From: Marinimicrococcus flavescens
GTDB lineage: Bacteria; Pseudomonadota; Alphaproteobacteria; Geminicoccales; Geminicoccaceae
DNA: 64,000 nucleotides
Assembly (NCBI GenBank): GCA_029211145.1
Contig: JARGEQ010000024.1
Span: 17,267-81,266, forward strand
Reading direction: 5' to 3'
The position numbers were made by a program, and so were the translations under genes. The notes under the pieces were generated by a model that was not told the origin of the DNA, ran no database searches, and worked only from the letters and a program-made list of their open reading frames with translations. This document shows, piece after piece, positions 25,041-33,546 of this stretch; within the stretch, counting starts at the first letter, position 1, and each line of letters begins with the position of its first letter.

Positions 25041-25730
25041 ATGCGCAGCGAGCCGATCGAGTATTTCTATTCCGTTCGTTCATCCTTCACCTATCTGGGA
25101 GCTGCCCGGCTCAACGCCCTGGCAAACGAGCTGGGCGTCACGGTGGTCCATTATCCTGTCGATCTCGGCAAGCTGGTGGAGCGCCTCGAGCCGATCGAGG
25201 GCGCCAACACCGCCGACCGGGCCTATGCCGGGGCGCGCGTGCGCGAGCGCTGCCCGGTGCGCGAACGCTACGCGCAGCTCGAGTACCGGCGCTGGAGCCG
25301 GTATCTGGGAATTCCGATCAATGTCGACCCGAAGCACCATTACGGGCCGCGCGAGCTTCCCTCGGGGGTGGTGATCGCCGCCCAGCGACGGGGCCTCGAT
25401 GTCGGCACCGTGAGCCACGCCGTGCTCCAGGCGCTGTGGCGCGACGACCTCGATATCGCCGACGAGAAGCTCGTCGCGGGCCTTCTCGACGAGCTGCGCC
25501 TCGGTGTTCCGGGAGCTGCGCTCTGCGCCGAGGCAGTGAGCTCGTCGGTGCAGGAGGAGTTCGCCGCGAACACGGCGCTGGCGGCCGCCAAGGGCGTCTT
25601 CGGCTCGCCCACCTACATCTATCGGGGCGAGCCGTTCTTCGGTCAGGATCATCTGGGGTTCCTGCGCCGCGCCATCCGAGGTGACGGGGCGGGGACGGGG
25701 AGCGGCCCGGACCCCGGGGATGCCGAGTGA
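25041..25730 (+). CDS. DsbA-fold 2-hydroxychromene-2-carboxylate isomerase family protein
   Basis: 229 aa. E-Y-F-Y-S-V-R-S-S-F-T-Y-L-G at the N-terminus matches the kappa-GST/HCCA-isomerase pattern (Y-x-D/S-x-x-S-P/F-x-x-Y), with the catalytic Ser retained but no C-x-x-C. The late G-V-F-G-S-P-T-Y-I-Y segment contains the cis-Pro loop, followed by F-F-G-Q-D-H-L. Could be a GSH-dependent isomerase in aromatic degradation or a detoxification protein; no aromatic pathway genes adjoin it. The last 15 residues are Gly-rich. Confidence 0.83.
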   Translation: MRSEPIEYFYSVRSSFTYLGAARLNALANELGVTVVHYPVDLGKLVERLEPIEGANTADRAYAGARVRERCPVRERYAQLEYRRWSRYLGIPINVDPKHHYGPRELPSGVVIAAQRRGLDVGTVSHAVLQALWRDDLDIADEKLVAGLLDELRLGVPGAALCAEAVSSSVQEEFAANTALAAAKGVFGSPTYIYRGEPFFGQDHLGFLRRAIRGDGAGTGSGPDPGDAE

Positions 25731-25761
25731 CCCGCAAGGCGCGATCCGGCGGCCGTGCCGC

Positions 25762-26154
25762 TCAGGCCTTGGGCTTGTCGTGCTTGATGTAGGCGAACCG
25801 CAGATCGTCGGTGGGCGTGCCCTCGAGCGCGCCGCCTTCGAGGCCGGGTTGCCAGCCGATCACCTCCTCGATCTTCCTCGCCAGCGCGAAGTCGCGCTCG
25901 GTGATGCCCTTGGCGTCGTGGCTCATCAGGCGAACCTCGACCCAGGCATAGGAGGCGGTGATGTCGGGATGATGCCAGGCCGCCTCGGCCAGGTGGCCCA
26001 CGGCGTTGATCACCATCAAGGTGCCCTTCCAGCTGCTGGTGCGGTAGCGGCGGCGGATCCAGCCGCCCTCGACAAACCAATGCGGCAGCTCGGCGGCGAG
26101 GCGGGCCGCTGCCTCCTCCTCGCTGAAGGTCTTCTGCTTCTCGCGCGCGCTCAT
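25762..26154 (-). CDS. phhB: Pterin-4a-carbinolamine dehydratase
   Basis: 130 aa. Typical D-CoH fold with E-A-A-W-H-H-P-D-I and Y-A-W-V-E-V-R-L-M-S-H-D-A-K-G-I-T-E-R-D-F-A-L-A motifs; the His-His-Pro triad is the active site. Recycles 4a-hydroxytetrahydrobiopterin. It has an extra C-terminal tail of about 30 residues after the core domain (G-T-P-T-D-D-L-R-F-A-Y-I), seen in some proteobacterial members. No phenylalanine hydroxylase gene is nearby. Head-to-head with the formate dehydrogenase operon. Confidence 0.9.
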   Translation of the reverse strand: MSAREKQKTFSEEEAAARLAAELPHWFVEGGWIRRRYRTSSWKGTLMVINAVGHLAEAAWHHPDITASYAWVEVRLMSHDAKGITERDFALARKIEEVIGWQPGLEGGALEGTPTDDLRFAYIKHDKPKA

Positions 26155-26359
26155 CGCTCGCTCTCCCCGCGGACGTCTCGCGTCCTGCCCATTACTTCTG
26201 GCTATACTTTATCATGCTCCGGACCGAATGGGGCGATACCGCGTCGTATTGTTTGCGCCATACCCTGATCGCTTCTACGCTTCGAGCAGCGAGGCCGCCA
26301 TGGCGCCGGCCTCGGGGGGATGGCTTGCGCGTAGTACGTGCTCTGGAGAGCGTCGGGCG

Positions 26360-28084
26360 ATGGTGAACAAGGCGAGCAGGAGCGGCCGGCGGGGCAGGGT
26401 GACGCCGAAGGGCCGGCAGGTCGGGCCGGAGGCACTGGCCGCGGTGCGCGCAACGCTGGGCGAGCGGCCGCGCCGCCGCGATCTGCTGATCGAGTTCCTG
26501 CATCTGCTGCAGGAACGGTTCGGCCATCTCTCGGCTGCCCATCTGGCAGCCCTCGCCGAGGAGATGCGGCTGGCGCAAACGGAGGTCTACGAGGTCGCCA
26601 CTTTCTACGCCCATTTCGATGTGGTCAAGGAGGGCGAGGCGCCGCCGCCGGCAGTCACCGTGCGCGTCTGCGACAGCCTGAGCTGCGCCATGGCCGGCGC
26701 GGAGACGCTGTTGACGGCGCTGGAGGAGAACCTCGATCCGGCCGCCGTCCGGGTGGTGCGCGCACCCTGCATGGGTGCGTGCGACAAGGCCCCCGCCTGC
26801 ATGGTCGGCAAGCGACATGTGGAGCCTGCCGGCCTCGGGGCGGTGCAGGCCGTGCTGGCCGCCGGCGACACTGGCCCGGCGATGCCCGCCTGGACCGATC
26901 TCGACGCCTATCTGGCGGCAGGCGGCTATGCCCTCTGGCGGGCGCGGCGCGGCCTGCCGACCGATGCCGCAAAGCCCGGCGAGGAGGTGCTGGGCCTGCT
27001 GCGCGCCCTCGACGATTCCGGCCTGCGCGGGCTGGGCGGCGCCGGCTTCCCGACCTCGCGCAAGTGGGAGATCGTGCGCTCGCAGCCCGGGCCGCGCTAC
27101 ATGGCGGTCAACGCCGACGAGGGCGAGCCCGGCACCTTCAAGGACCGCTACTATCTCGAGCGCGACCCGCACCGCTTTCTCGAGGGCACGCTGCTGGCCT
27201 CCTGGAGCGTGGGGGCAGAACGGGTCTTCATCTATCTGCGCGACGAATATCCGGCGATCCTCGAGATCCTCGGAAAGGAGATCGCGCGGCTGGAGGAGGC
27301 CGGGCTGGTGGAGCCGGGCCATCTCGAGCTGCGCCGCGGGGCGGGAGCCTATATCTGCGGCGAAGAGTCGGCGATGATCGAGAGCATCGAGGGCAAGCGC
27401 GGCCTGCCGCGGCACCGCCCGCCCTACGTGGCGCAGGTGGGCATCTTCGGCCGGCCGACGCTGGTCAACAATGTCGAGACCCTGTTCTGGATCCGCGACA
27501 TCCTCGAGAAAGGCCCGGACTGGTTCGCGTCGCAGGGGCGCCACGGCTCGAAGGGGCTGCGCTCCTACTCGGTCTCGGGGCGGGTGAAGGAGCCCGGCGT
27601 CAAGCTGGCACCTGCCGGGATCACGGTGCGCGAGCTGATCGACGAGTTCTGCGGCGGCATGGCCGGGGGGCACGCGTTTCGCGCCTACCTGCCGGGCGGT
27701 GCCTCGGGCGGAATCCTGCCGGCCGCCATGGGCGACCTGCCGCTCGACTTCGGCAAGCTCGAGCCGCATGGCAGCTTTGTCGGCAGCCACGCCGTGGTGA
27801 TCCTTTCGGACAAGGACGATCTGAAGTCGGCGGCTTTGAACCTGCTGCGCTTCTTCGAGGACGAGAGCTGCGGCCAGTGCACGCCGTGCCGGGTCGGCAC
27901 CGAGAAGGCGGTCGGGCTGATGGCGCGGCCGGAGTGGGACGAGCCGCTGTTGGACGAGCTCGTCCGCGCGATGACCGACGCCTCGATCTGCGGTCTCGGG
28001 CAGGCGGCCGGCAACCCCATCAAGTCCCTGATGCGGCACTTCCCCGAGGAGTTCGGGCGGCCGGGCGCCGGCTTGAACGCGTGA
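26360..28084 (+). CDS. fdsB: NAD-dependent formate dehydrogenase, fused FdsG-FdsB (NuoE-NuoF-like) subunit
   Basis: 574 aa from ATG 26360 (GGAG upstream); the frame runs open to 26228. Residues about 20-165 are a NuoE-like thioredoxin-fold 2Fe-2S domain with C-D-S-L-S-C and A-P-C-M-G-A-C cysteines. The rest is NuoF-like: G-L-G-G-A-G-F-P-T-S-R-K-W (FMN/NADH), N-A-D-E-G-E-P-G-T-F-K-D-R, G-A-Y-I-C-G-E-E-S, and the terminal C-G-Q-C-T-P-C-R-V-G-T 4Fe-4S motif. Electrons from FdsA pass through it to NAD+. In classic fds operons FdsG and FdsB are separate; here they are one chain. Confidence 0.92.
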   Translation: MVNKASRSGRRGRVTPKGRQVGPEALAAVRATLGERPRRRDLLIEFLHLLQERFGHLSAAHLAALAEEMRLAQTEVYEVATFYAHFDVVKEGEAPPPAVTVRVCDSLSCAMAGAETLLTALEENLDPAAVRVVRAPCMGACDKAPACMVGKRHVEPAGLGAVQAVLAAGDTGPAMPAWTDLDAYLAAGGYALWRARRGLPTDAAKPGEEVLGLLRALDDSGLRGLGGAGFPTSRKWEIVRSQPGPRYMAVNADEGEPGTFKDRYYLERDPHRFLEGTLLASWSVGAERVFIYLRDEYPAILEILGKEIARLEEAGLVEPGHLELRRGAGAYICGEESAMIESIEGKRGLPRHRPPYVAQVGIFGRPTLVNNVETLFWIRDILEKGPDWFASQGRHGSKGLRSYSVSGRVKEPGVKLAPAGITVRELIDEFCGGMAGGHAFRAYLPGGASGGILPAAMGDLPLDFGKLEPHGSFVGSHAVVILSDKDDLKSAALNLLRFFEDESCGQCTPCRVGTEKAVGLMARPEWDEPLLDELVRAMTDASICGLGQAAGNPIKSLMRHFPEEFGRPGAGLNA

Positions 28085-28098
28085 CGCCCCGGGGGGTA

Positions 28099-28118
28099 TT
28101 GTAGGCATGTACCTACAA
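28099..28118. promoter_or_regulatory. Palindromic operator of the Phd/VapC pair
   Basis: Perfect 7-bp arms TTGTAGG (28099-28105) and CCTACAA (28112-28118) around CATGTA, 15 bp before the antitoxin ATG and 15 bp after the fdsB stop. Toxin-antitoxin pairs of this type repress themselves through such a palindrome, so the pair probably has its own promoter inside the formate dehydrogenase operon. Confidence 0.65.
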
Positions 28119-28132
28119 GAGGGTTCGAGCCC

Positions 28133-28405
28133 ATGCTGACGATCAGCGCGCGCGACGCGAACCAGCAGTTCTCCAGGATCCTCGACGCGGCGGCGCGCGG
28201 CGAGGAGGTGGTGATCACGCGCCGCGGCGTGCCCGTGGCGCGGCTGGTGCCTGCCGCCGCCGACGACAAAGCTGCGGCAGAGCGGCAGGAACGCCAGCGC
28301 GAAGCCCTCGACTTCTTCCGCAAGGGCGGGCTTTCAGGCGGCGTGCTCGCAGACTGGACCAGGGAGGAGCTTTATGAGGAGCGCCTCGCCGGGCTCGACA
28401 AGTGA
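28133..28405 (+). CDS. Phd/YefM-family antitoxin
   Basis: 90 aa. N-terminal M-L-T-I-S-A-R-D-A-N-Q-Q-F-S-R-I-L-D-A and the T-R-R-G-V-P-V-A-R-L strand are the DNA-binding, dimerising half of Phd/YefM antitoxins. The C-terminal E-R-Q-E-R-Q-R-E-A-L-D-F and D-W-T-R-E-E-L-Y-E-E-R helices would wrap and inhibit the toxin. RBS AGAGGG is well placed. The stop overlaps the toxin GTG (GTGA), ensuring antitoxin is made first. Confidence 0.88.
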   Translation: MLTISARDANQQFSRILDAAARGEEVVITRRGVPVARLVPAAADDKAAAERQERQREALDFFRKGGLSGGVLADWTREELYEERLAGLDK

Positions 28406-28857
28406 CGCGGGTCACCTTCGACAGCAACATCCTGGTCTACGCGGCGCAGCGCGCCGATCCGCGCCAGGAGATGGCTGCCGACCTGCTCGTCCGGGCCGCT
28501 TCGGCCGACTGTGTGCAGACTCTCCAGAGCCTGTGCGAGTGTTTTCACGTGCTGCGGCGCAAGCGGCTCTTCGAGGCGCACCGGGCGCAGTCGGTGATCG
28601 ATCGCTATCGCCAGCTGTTCGACGTCGCCGTGTCGAGCCTGTCCGACCTCGACAGGGCGATACATGTGTCCGCGCAGCATGGGCTTCAGTTTTGGGACAC
28701 CTTCATGTGGGCTACCGCCAGACGCGCGGGTTGCCGTGTGATCATCACGGAAGATCAGCAGGACGGCCGCATCCTCGAGGGCGTGCGCTTCGTCAATCCG
28801 TTCAAGCCGGCCAACGGCGGGCTGATCGATCTCATTCTGCCCCCCGGGGAGGCTTGA
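28402..28857 (+). CDS. vapC: VapC-type PIN-domain toxin
   Basis: 151 aa, GTG start. PIN nuclease signature: F-D-S-N-I-L-V-Y-A with the first catalytic Asp, a mid-chain acidic L-C-E-C-F, Q-F-W-D-T-F-M-W-A-T-A and I-T-E-D for the other Mg2+-binding acids. Expected to cut RNA (often tRNA) when released from the antitoxin. It ends 4 bp before the fdsA start, so transcription must run through the module to make the large formate dehydrogenase subunit. Confidence 0.88.
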   Translation: MTRVTFDSNILVYAAQRADPRQEMAADLLVRAASADCVQTLQSLCECFHVLRRKRLFEAHRAQSVIDRYRQLFDVAVSSLSDLDRAIHVSAQHGLQFWDTFMWATARRAGCRVIITEDQQDGRILEGVRFVNPFKPANGGLIDLILPPGEA

Positions 28858-28861
28858 TGCC

Positions 28862-31633
28862 ATGACCGAGACCATCCGTTTCACGCTCGACGGTCGCGAA
28901 GTCCTGGCGCAGCCGGGCGAGAGCATCTGGCAGGTGGCCAAGCGCGAGGGTGTCGACATCCCGCATCTGTGCTGGCTGCCCGAGCCCGGCTACCGGGCCG
29001 ACGGCAACTGCCGGGCCTGCATGGTGGAGATCGAGGGCGAGCGCGTGCTGGCGGCCTCGTGCATCCGCCAGCCGGTCGAGGGCATGAAGGTGAGCAGTGC
29101 CTCCGAACGCGCTGCCTCGGCCAGGAAGATGGTGATGGAGCTGCTGGTGGCCGACCAGCCGGCCCGCGCCGACGCCCACGACACCGGCAGCCGCCTGTGG
29201 GACTGGGCGGAGCGGATGGACCTCGAGGACAGCCGCTTTCCTGCCCGTGCGCACCAGCCGGCAGCCGACTGGTCGCACCCCGCCATGGCGGTCAATCTCG
29301 ACGCCTGCATCCACTGCAATCTGTGCGTGCGGGCGTGCCGCGAGGTCCAGGTCAACGACGTCATCGGCATGGCCGGCCGCGGCCATCTGGCGAAGATCGT
29401 CTTCGACCAGGACGACCTGATGGGCGAGAGCACCTGTGTCGCCTGCGGCGAGTGCGTCCAGGCCTGCCCGACAGGGGCGCTGATGCCCGCCAGCATCGTC
29501 GAGAAGGCGACCGGCCGCGGCAGCCGCGAGGCCGACCGCAAGGTCGACAGTGTCTGCCCCTATTGCGGTGTCGGCTGCCAGATCACCTACAATATCCGCG
29601 ACGACAAGATCGCCTTCGTGAGTGGCCGCGACGGACCCTCCAACGAGAACCGTCTGTGCGTGAAGGGCCGGTTCGGCTTCGACTATGTCGACAGCTCCCA
29701 GCGCCTGACCCGCCCCCTGATCCGCAAGGAAGGGGTGGCCAAGGACGGCTCGATCGACTTCGATCCGGCAAGGCCGCTCGACTATTTCCGCGAGGCGAGC
29801 TGGGAGGAGGCGCTGGAGCTGGCGGCCTCCGGGCTCACCGCGGTCCGCGACACGCACGGACCCAGGGCGCTGGCCGGCTTCGGCTCGGCCAAGTGCAGCA
29901 ACGAAGAGGCCTATCTCTTCCAGAAGCTGGTGCGCACCGGCTTCCGCTCGAACAATGTCGACCACTGCACGCGGCTCTGCCACGCCTCCTCGGTGGCGGC
30001 GCTCATGGAAGGCATCGGCACCGGGGCCGTGACCGCGCCCTTCATGGAGGCCATGAACGCCGACGTCATCGTGGTGATCGGCGCCAATCCCACCGAGAAC
30101 CACCCGGTGGCCGCCACCTATTTCAAGCAGGCGGTGAAGCAGGGTGCCAAGCTCGTGGTCATGGACCCGCGCGGCATGGCCTTGAAGCGGCACGCCACCT
30201 GGATGATGCAGTTCAGGCCCGGCGGCGACGTCTCGATGCTCAACGCGATGATGCACGTGATCGTCGAGGAGGGCCTCTACGACACCCAGTACATCCAGGC
30301 GCACACCGAAGGGTTCGAGCAGCTCAGGGCGCATCTGGCTAAATTCACGCCCGAGTCCATGGCGGAGATCTGCGGGATCGACGCGGCGACGCTCCGCGAG
30401 GTCGCGCGCGCCTATGCCGGGGCGCAGCGGGCGATCATCTTCTGGGGCATGGGGGTGAGCCAGCACGTGCACGGCACCGACAATGCGCGCTGCCTGATCT
30501 CGCTCGCCATGATGTGCGGCCAGGTGGGGCGGCCGGGCACCGGCCTGCACCCGCTGCGCGGCCAGAACAACGTCCAGGGCGCCTCCGACGCCGGCCTCAT
30601 CCCGATGGTCTTCCCCGACTATCACGGCGTCGGCGATGCCGCCTATCGCGGCAGGCTGGAGGGCCTATGGGACATCGATCTCGACCCCGAGCCGGGGCTC
30701 ACCGTGGTCGAGATCGTCGACGCCATCCACGATGGCCGTGTCCGCGGCATGTACATCATGGGCGAGAACCCGGCCATGTCGGACCCTGACGCCCGACACG
30801 CCCGCGATGCTCTTGCCAGGCTCGACCATCTGGTGGTCCAGGACATCTTCCTGACCGAGACGGCGCGCTACGCCGACGTGGTCCTGCCGGCCTCGGCCTG
30901 GCCGGAGAAGAACGGCACCGTCACCAACACCAACCGCCAGGTGCAGATGGGTCGCCAGGCCCTGCCGCTGCCCGGCGAGGCCCGGCCCGACTGGTGGATC
31001 ACCCAGGAGATCGCCCGGCGCATGGGGCTCGGCTGGAATTACGCCGGCCCGGCCGACGTGTTCGCCGAGATGAAGCAGGCGATGCCCTCGCTCGACAACA
31101 TCACCTGGCAGCGTCTCGAGAACGAGGGCTCGATCATGTATCCCTGCCCCGAGCCGGATCACCCCGGCCTGGGCGTGGTCTATGGCGACGGCTTCCCGAC
31201 CGCGAGCGGCCGGGCGCGCCTCGTGCCCGCCGACATCGTGCCGCCGGCCGAGCAGCCCGATCGGGACTTTCCCATGATTCTCACCACCGGCCGCACGCTC
31301 GAGCACTGGCATACCGGGGCGATGACCCGTCGCGCCAGCAATCTCGATGCGCTCGAGCCCGAGGCGTTCTGCTCGCTGAACTCGCTGGATCTGCGCCGGC
31401 TCGGCCTCGACGCCGGCGCCATGGTGCGGGTGAGCACACGGCGCGGCGCTATCGAGCTGATGGCGCGCCAGGACAATGCGGTGCCCGAAGGGGTCGTCTT
31501 CATCCCGTTCTGTTTCGCCGAGGCGGCTGCCAACGTGCTGACCAACCCGCAGCTCGACCCCTATGGCAAGATCCCCGAGTTCAAGTTCTGCGCCGCGAGG
31601 ATCGAGCCGCAGCCGGCGCTGGCGGCCGAGTAG
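28862..31633 (+). CDS. fdsA: Formate dehydrogenase alpha subunit (Mo/W-bisPGD)
   Basis: 923 aa. Residues 1-80: ferredoxin-like 2Fe-2S domain (H-L-C-W, G-N-C-R-A-C-M-V). About 90-215: NuoG-type Fe-S region with D-A-C-I-H-C-N-L-C-V-R-A-C and C-V-A-C-G-E-C-V-Q-A-C-P. From about 230: 4Fe-4S Mo/W domain (C-P-Y-C-G-V-G-C) and bis-MGD domains. The Mo ligand is Cys373 in D-H-C-T-R-L-C-H (cysteine, not selenocysteine), with its neighbouring His. Oxidises formate to CO2 and feeds the FdsGB fusion. No fdhD/fdsC sulfuration gene or fdsD is seen nearby; these must lie elsewhere. Confidence 0.95.
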   Translation: MTETIRFTLDGREVLAQPGESIWQVAKREGVDIPHLCWLPEPGYRADGNCRACMVEIEGERVLAASCIRQPVEGMKVSSASERAASARKMVMELLVADQPARADAHDTGSRLWDWAERMDLEDSRFPARAHQPAADWSHPAMAVNLDACIHCNLCVRACREVQVNDVIGMAGRGHLAKIVFDQDDLMGESTCVACGECVQACPTGALMPASIVEKATGRGSREADRKVDSVCPYCGVGCQITYNIRDDKIAFVSGRDGPSNENRLCVKGRFGFDYVDSSQRLTRPLIRKEGVAKDGSIDFDPARPLDYFREASWEEALELAASGLTAVRDTHGPRALAGFGSAKCSNEEAYLFQKLVRTGFRSNNVDHCTRLCHASSVAALMEGIGTGAVTAPFMEAMNADVIVVIGANPTENHPVAATYFKQAVKQGAKLVVMDPRGMALKRHATWMMQFRPGGDVSMLNAMMHVIVEEGLYDTQYIQAHTEGFEQLRAHLAKFTPESMAEICGIDAATLREVARAYAGAQRAIIFWGMGVSQHVHGTDNARCLISLAMMCGQVGRPGTGLHPLRGQNNVQGASDAGLIPMVFPDYHGVGDAAYRGRLEGLWDIDLDPEPGLTVVEIVDAIHDGRVRGMYIMGENPAMSDPDARHARDALARLDHLVVQDIFLTETARYADVVLPASAWPEKNGTVTNTNRQVQMGRQALPLPGEARPDWWITQEIARRMGLGWNYAGPADVFAEMKQAMPSLDNITWQRLENEGSIMYPCPEPDHPGLGVVYGDGFPTASGRARLVPADIVPPAEQPDRDFPMILTTGRTLEHWHTGAMTRRASNLDALEPEAFCSLNSLDLRRLGLDAGAMVRVSTRRGAIELMARQDNAVPEGVVFIPFCFAEAAANVLTNPQLDPYGKIPEFKFCAARIEPQPALAAE

Positions 31634-31648
31634 GTCCACCGGCGGCGC

Positions 31649-32869
31649 TCACGTCTCCTCGTCGACCCGGGTGACGTGGCGCAGGTAGGTCCGGGCCTCG
31701 AGCGAGGCGCCCAGCGCGCCGATGGTGATGGCGAGCGCCGAGGCGAGGGCGGCGATGCGCGCCCGGGCGGGCAGTGGGCCGACGTCGCTGTCGGTCCAGC
31801 GCTCGATCAGCGCGGCGTCGAACAGCAGGAAGCCGAGCAGGAGCGCGGTGGCAAACAGCAGGGCGCATGCTGTCGCCATGCCGACCGCCACGATCAGCAC
31901 GGTGGCGACGTTGCTGACGACGCGCTGCTCGGTGAGGCCGTGTCCGCGATGGGCGAGGATCAGGCGCTGCCGGCGCAGCACCGAGGCGGTTGCGAAGGCC
32001 AGCGCCAGCAGGGTCACCAGCAGCAGGCTGGCGGTGGGCTGTCCCACGCCCAGCTCCCATGCCTCCGCCGTCATCAGCAGCACCAGCAGGGCCGACATGG
32101 CGGCGGTGGTAAGGCCGCCCAGGCGCAGTGGCAGCAGCCACGGCCGCACCCGCCGGACCGCGTCCAGCAGGCCACGGCCGTTCAGGAGGGCAGCTCGGAG
32201 GTAGAAGGCCGCCCGGCTGCGCGGTCGGTGCCCCGTCTCCTCCAGGCGCACATCGGCCACCGCCTCTAGCGTCGCCGCAAGCCACAGGAGCTCCTGGTCG
32301 TCGAAGCCGTTCATGCCGTCCAGGTCGGCCGGCCCCTCGAGGTCGTGCATGAAGGAGTGCTGCACCCCGCTGTGCGGCATCTCGTTGAGATGGCCGAGCA
32401 TGTGCAGGGCGAGGGCCTGGACCCGGTGCGCGAGGATCTGCCGGCGCGCCTCGTCGCCGGTCTCGCTCTGCGGTGCCAGCCGGGCGGTGGAGAGCACGGC
32501 GGCGCTCAGTGCCCGGGACGGAGCGGCGAGCGCGAAGCCGCGGAAATAGCCTTTGAGATCGGCGCCGGTCACCAGCAGCGCGAAATCCCAGCCGCGGGCC
32601 TCGCGCTCGGTGTCGGCGCGGTCGAGAAAGAGCACCGGGTCGACGCAGCCTTCCGTGGGCAGCTCCTCGACGGTCACTACCGGCAGGCGCCAGTCGAAGC
32701 CGGGAAGGAGCCGGCGCAGCAGGCTCGCCGCCTGCTCGCGGGCCGCCTCGACTGCCGCCCGCTCGCCCGGCCGGCGCAGGCCCGCCAGCACCCAGCCCAT
32801 CTCCACGAGCGGACGGGAGGATCCTGCGGCCTCTCCTGCAGCGATGTCGGCGGCTCTCGGCAAGGGCAC
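31649..32869 (-). CDS. Membrane protein with metzincin-like motif lacking the catalytic Glu
   Basis: 406 aa. The N-terminal two-thirds is soluble. It contains H-M-L-G-H-L-N-E-M-P-H at about residues 158-168, which has the H-x3-H-x5-H spacing of metzincin zinc sites, but the Glu after the first His is Met. It is followed by M-H-D-L and a Met-containing turn region (M-N-G-F). The C-terminal 150 residues hold four hydrophobic helices. Possibly a zinc-binding but proteolytically inactive relative of archaemetzincin-like proteins anchored in the membrane. No family name is certain. The start ATG 32869 has a GAGG-like sequence upstream; it is convergent with fdsA. Confidence 0.6.
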   Translation of the reverse strand: MPLPRAADIAAGEAAGSSRPLVEMGWVLAGLRRPGERAAVEAAREQAASLLRRLLPGFDWRLPVVTVEELPTEGCVDPVLFLDRADTEREARGWDFALLVTGADLKGYFRGFALAAPSRALSAAVLSTARLAPQSETGDEARRQILAHRVQALALHMLGHLNEMPHSGVQHSFMHDLEGPADLDGMNGFDDQELLWLAATLEAVADVRLEETGHRPRSRAAFYLRAALLNGRGLLDAVRRVRPWLLPLRLGGLTTAAMSALLVLLMTAEAWELGVGQPTASLLLVTLLALAFATASVLRRQRLILAHRGHGLTEQRVVSNVATVLIVAVGMATACALLFATALLLGFLLFDAALIERWTDSDVGPLPARARIAALASALAITIGALGASLEARTYLRHVTRVDEET

Positions 32870-32970
32870 CCCCGGGCTCCGTGGCGGCCGGGCACTCGCG
32901 CGGCGCTTTTCACCAACCGAGAGCCGGCGCGTGCGGTTTCAGCGCCGCAGACGATCGCCTTGGCGAGGGG

Positions 32971-33108
32971 CTAGGACGGGTCGCCCTTCTCCTCGGCAGT
33001 GCGCTCGCGCACCTGCTGCCGGATGGGTTTGCACGGGTCCTCGAGGAGAATGAGCGCCGCGACGACGACGGCCAGCAACAGGCCCATGCCCAGCGATACT
33101 ATGTCCAT
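32971..33108 (-). CDS. Small single-pass membrane protein (45 aa)
   Basis: ATG 33108 preceded by AAGG. The peptide starts MDIVSLGMGLLLAVVVAAL, one hydrophobic helix of about 19 residues, then a charged, soluble tail (E-D-P-C-K-P-I-R-Q-Q-V-R-E-R-T-A-E-E-K-G-D). The clean division between a helix and a charged tail, and codon use like its neighbours, argue that it is real. It may be co-transcribed with the membrane protein downstream of it. Function unknown; it resembles small regulators of larger membrane partners. Confidence 0.6.
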   Translation of the reverse strand: MDIVSLGMGLLLAVVVAALILLEDPCKPIRQQVRERTAEEKGDPS

Positions 33109-33546
33109 GGAACAACCTTCATATCAGGCAGCGGACAATCAAAACGTGCAGGATGAGGTGGCTTTCCTGCTGCAATGGAATGACGACGCCATAGGCCGGT
33201 CCGGAAATCAAGCGCCTGCCGACGCCGGCGGGCGGCGGAGCGCGGGGAAACTGCCGCTCGCCCCGGGGCCTGCGCCGGATGAGGCGGCGAGATACCGCAC
33301 CTGCTGCATCGGCGCCGCACTCGACGGCTATTGAGCGACCCGTTGCGCCGAGGCTCGTGCTGCGTGCGTTCGGCTATTGCAGAGAGAGAATATCCACGTG
33401 AACATACGCGGACTGGTTGAGGGAGTGTGGCCGGGGTGATCGCCGGGGTGATGCGCCGGGACGCAACTCTTTCTTAAACGGGGGCGATGCATGATCGGGG
33501 GAGGACTGACTGGGTCCGGCCGACGGTCAGCGGGACGGACGAGGGA
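33109..33546. other. Intergenic region upstream of the Cache gene
   Basis: 438 bp, no credible gene. A tandem CGCCGGGGTGAT-type duplication lies at about 33430-33455, and a relatively AT-rich stretch (AACTCTTTCTTAAAC, 33465-33479) just before the operon could hold its promoter, but no clear -35/-10 pair is visible. Confidence 0.5.
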
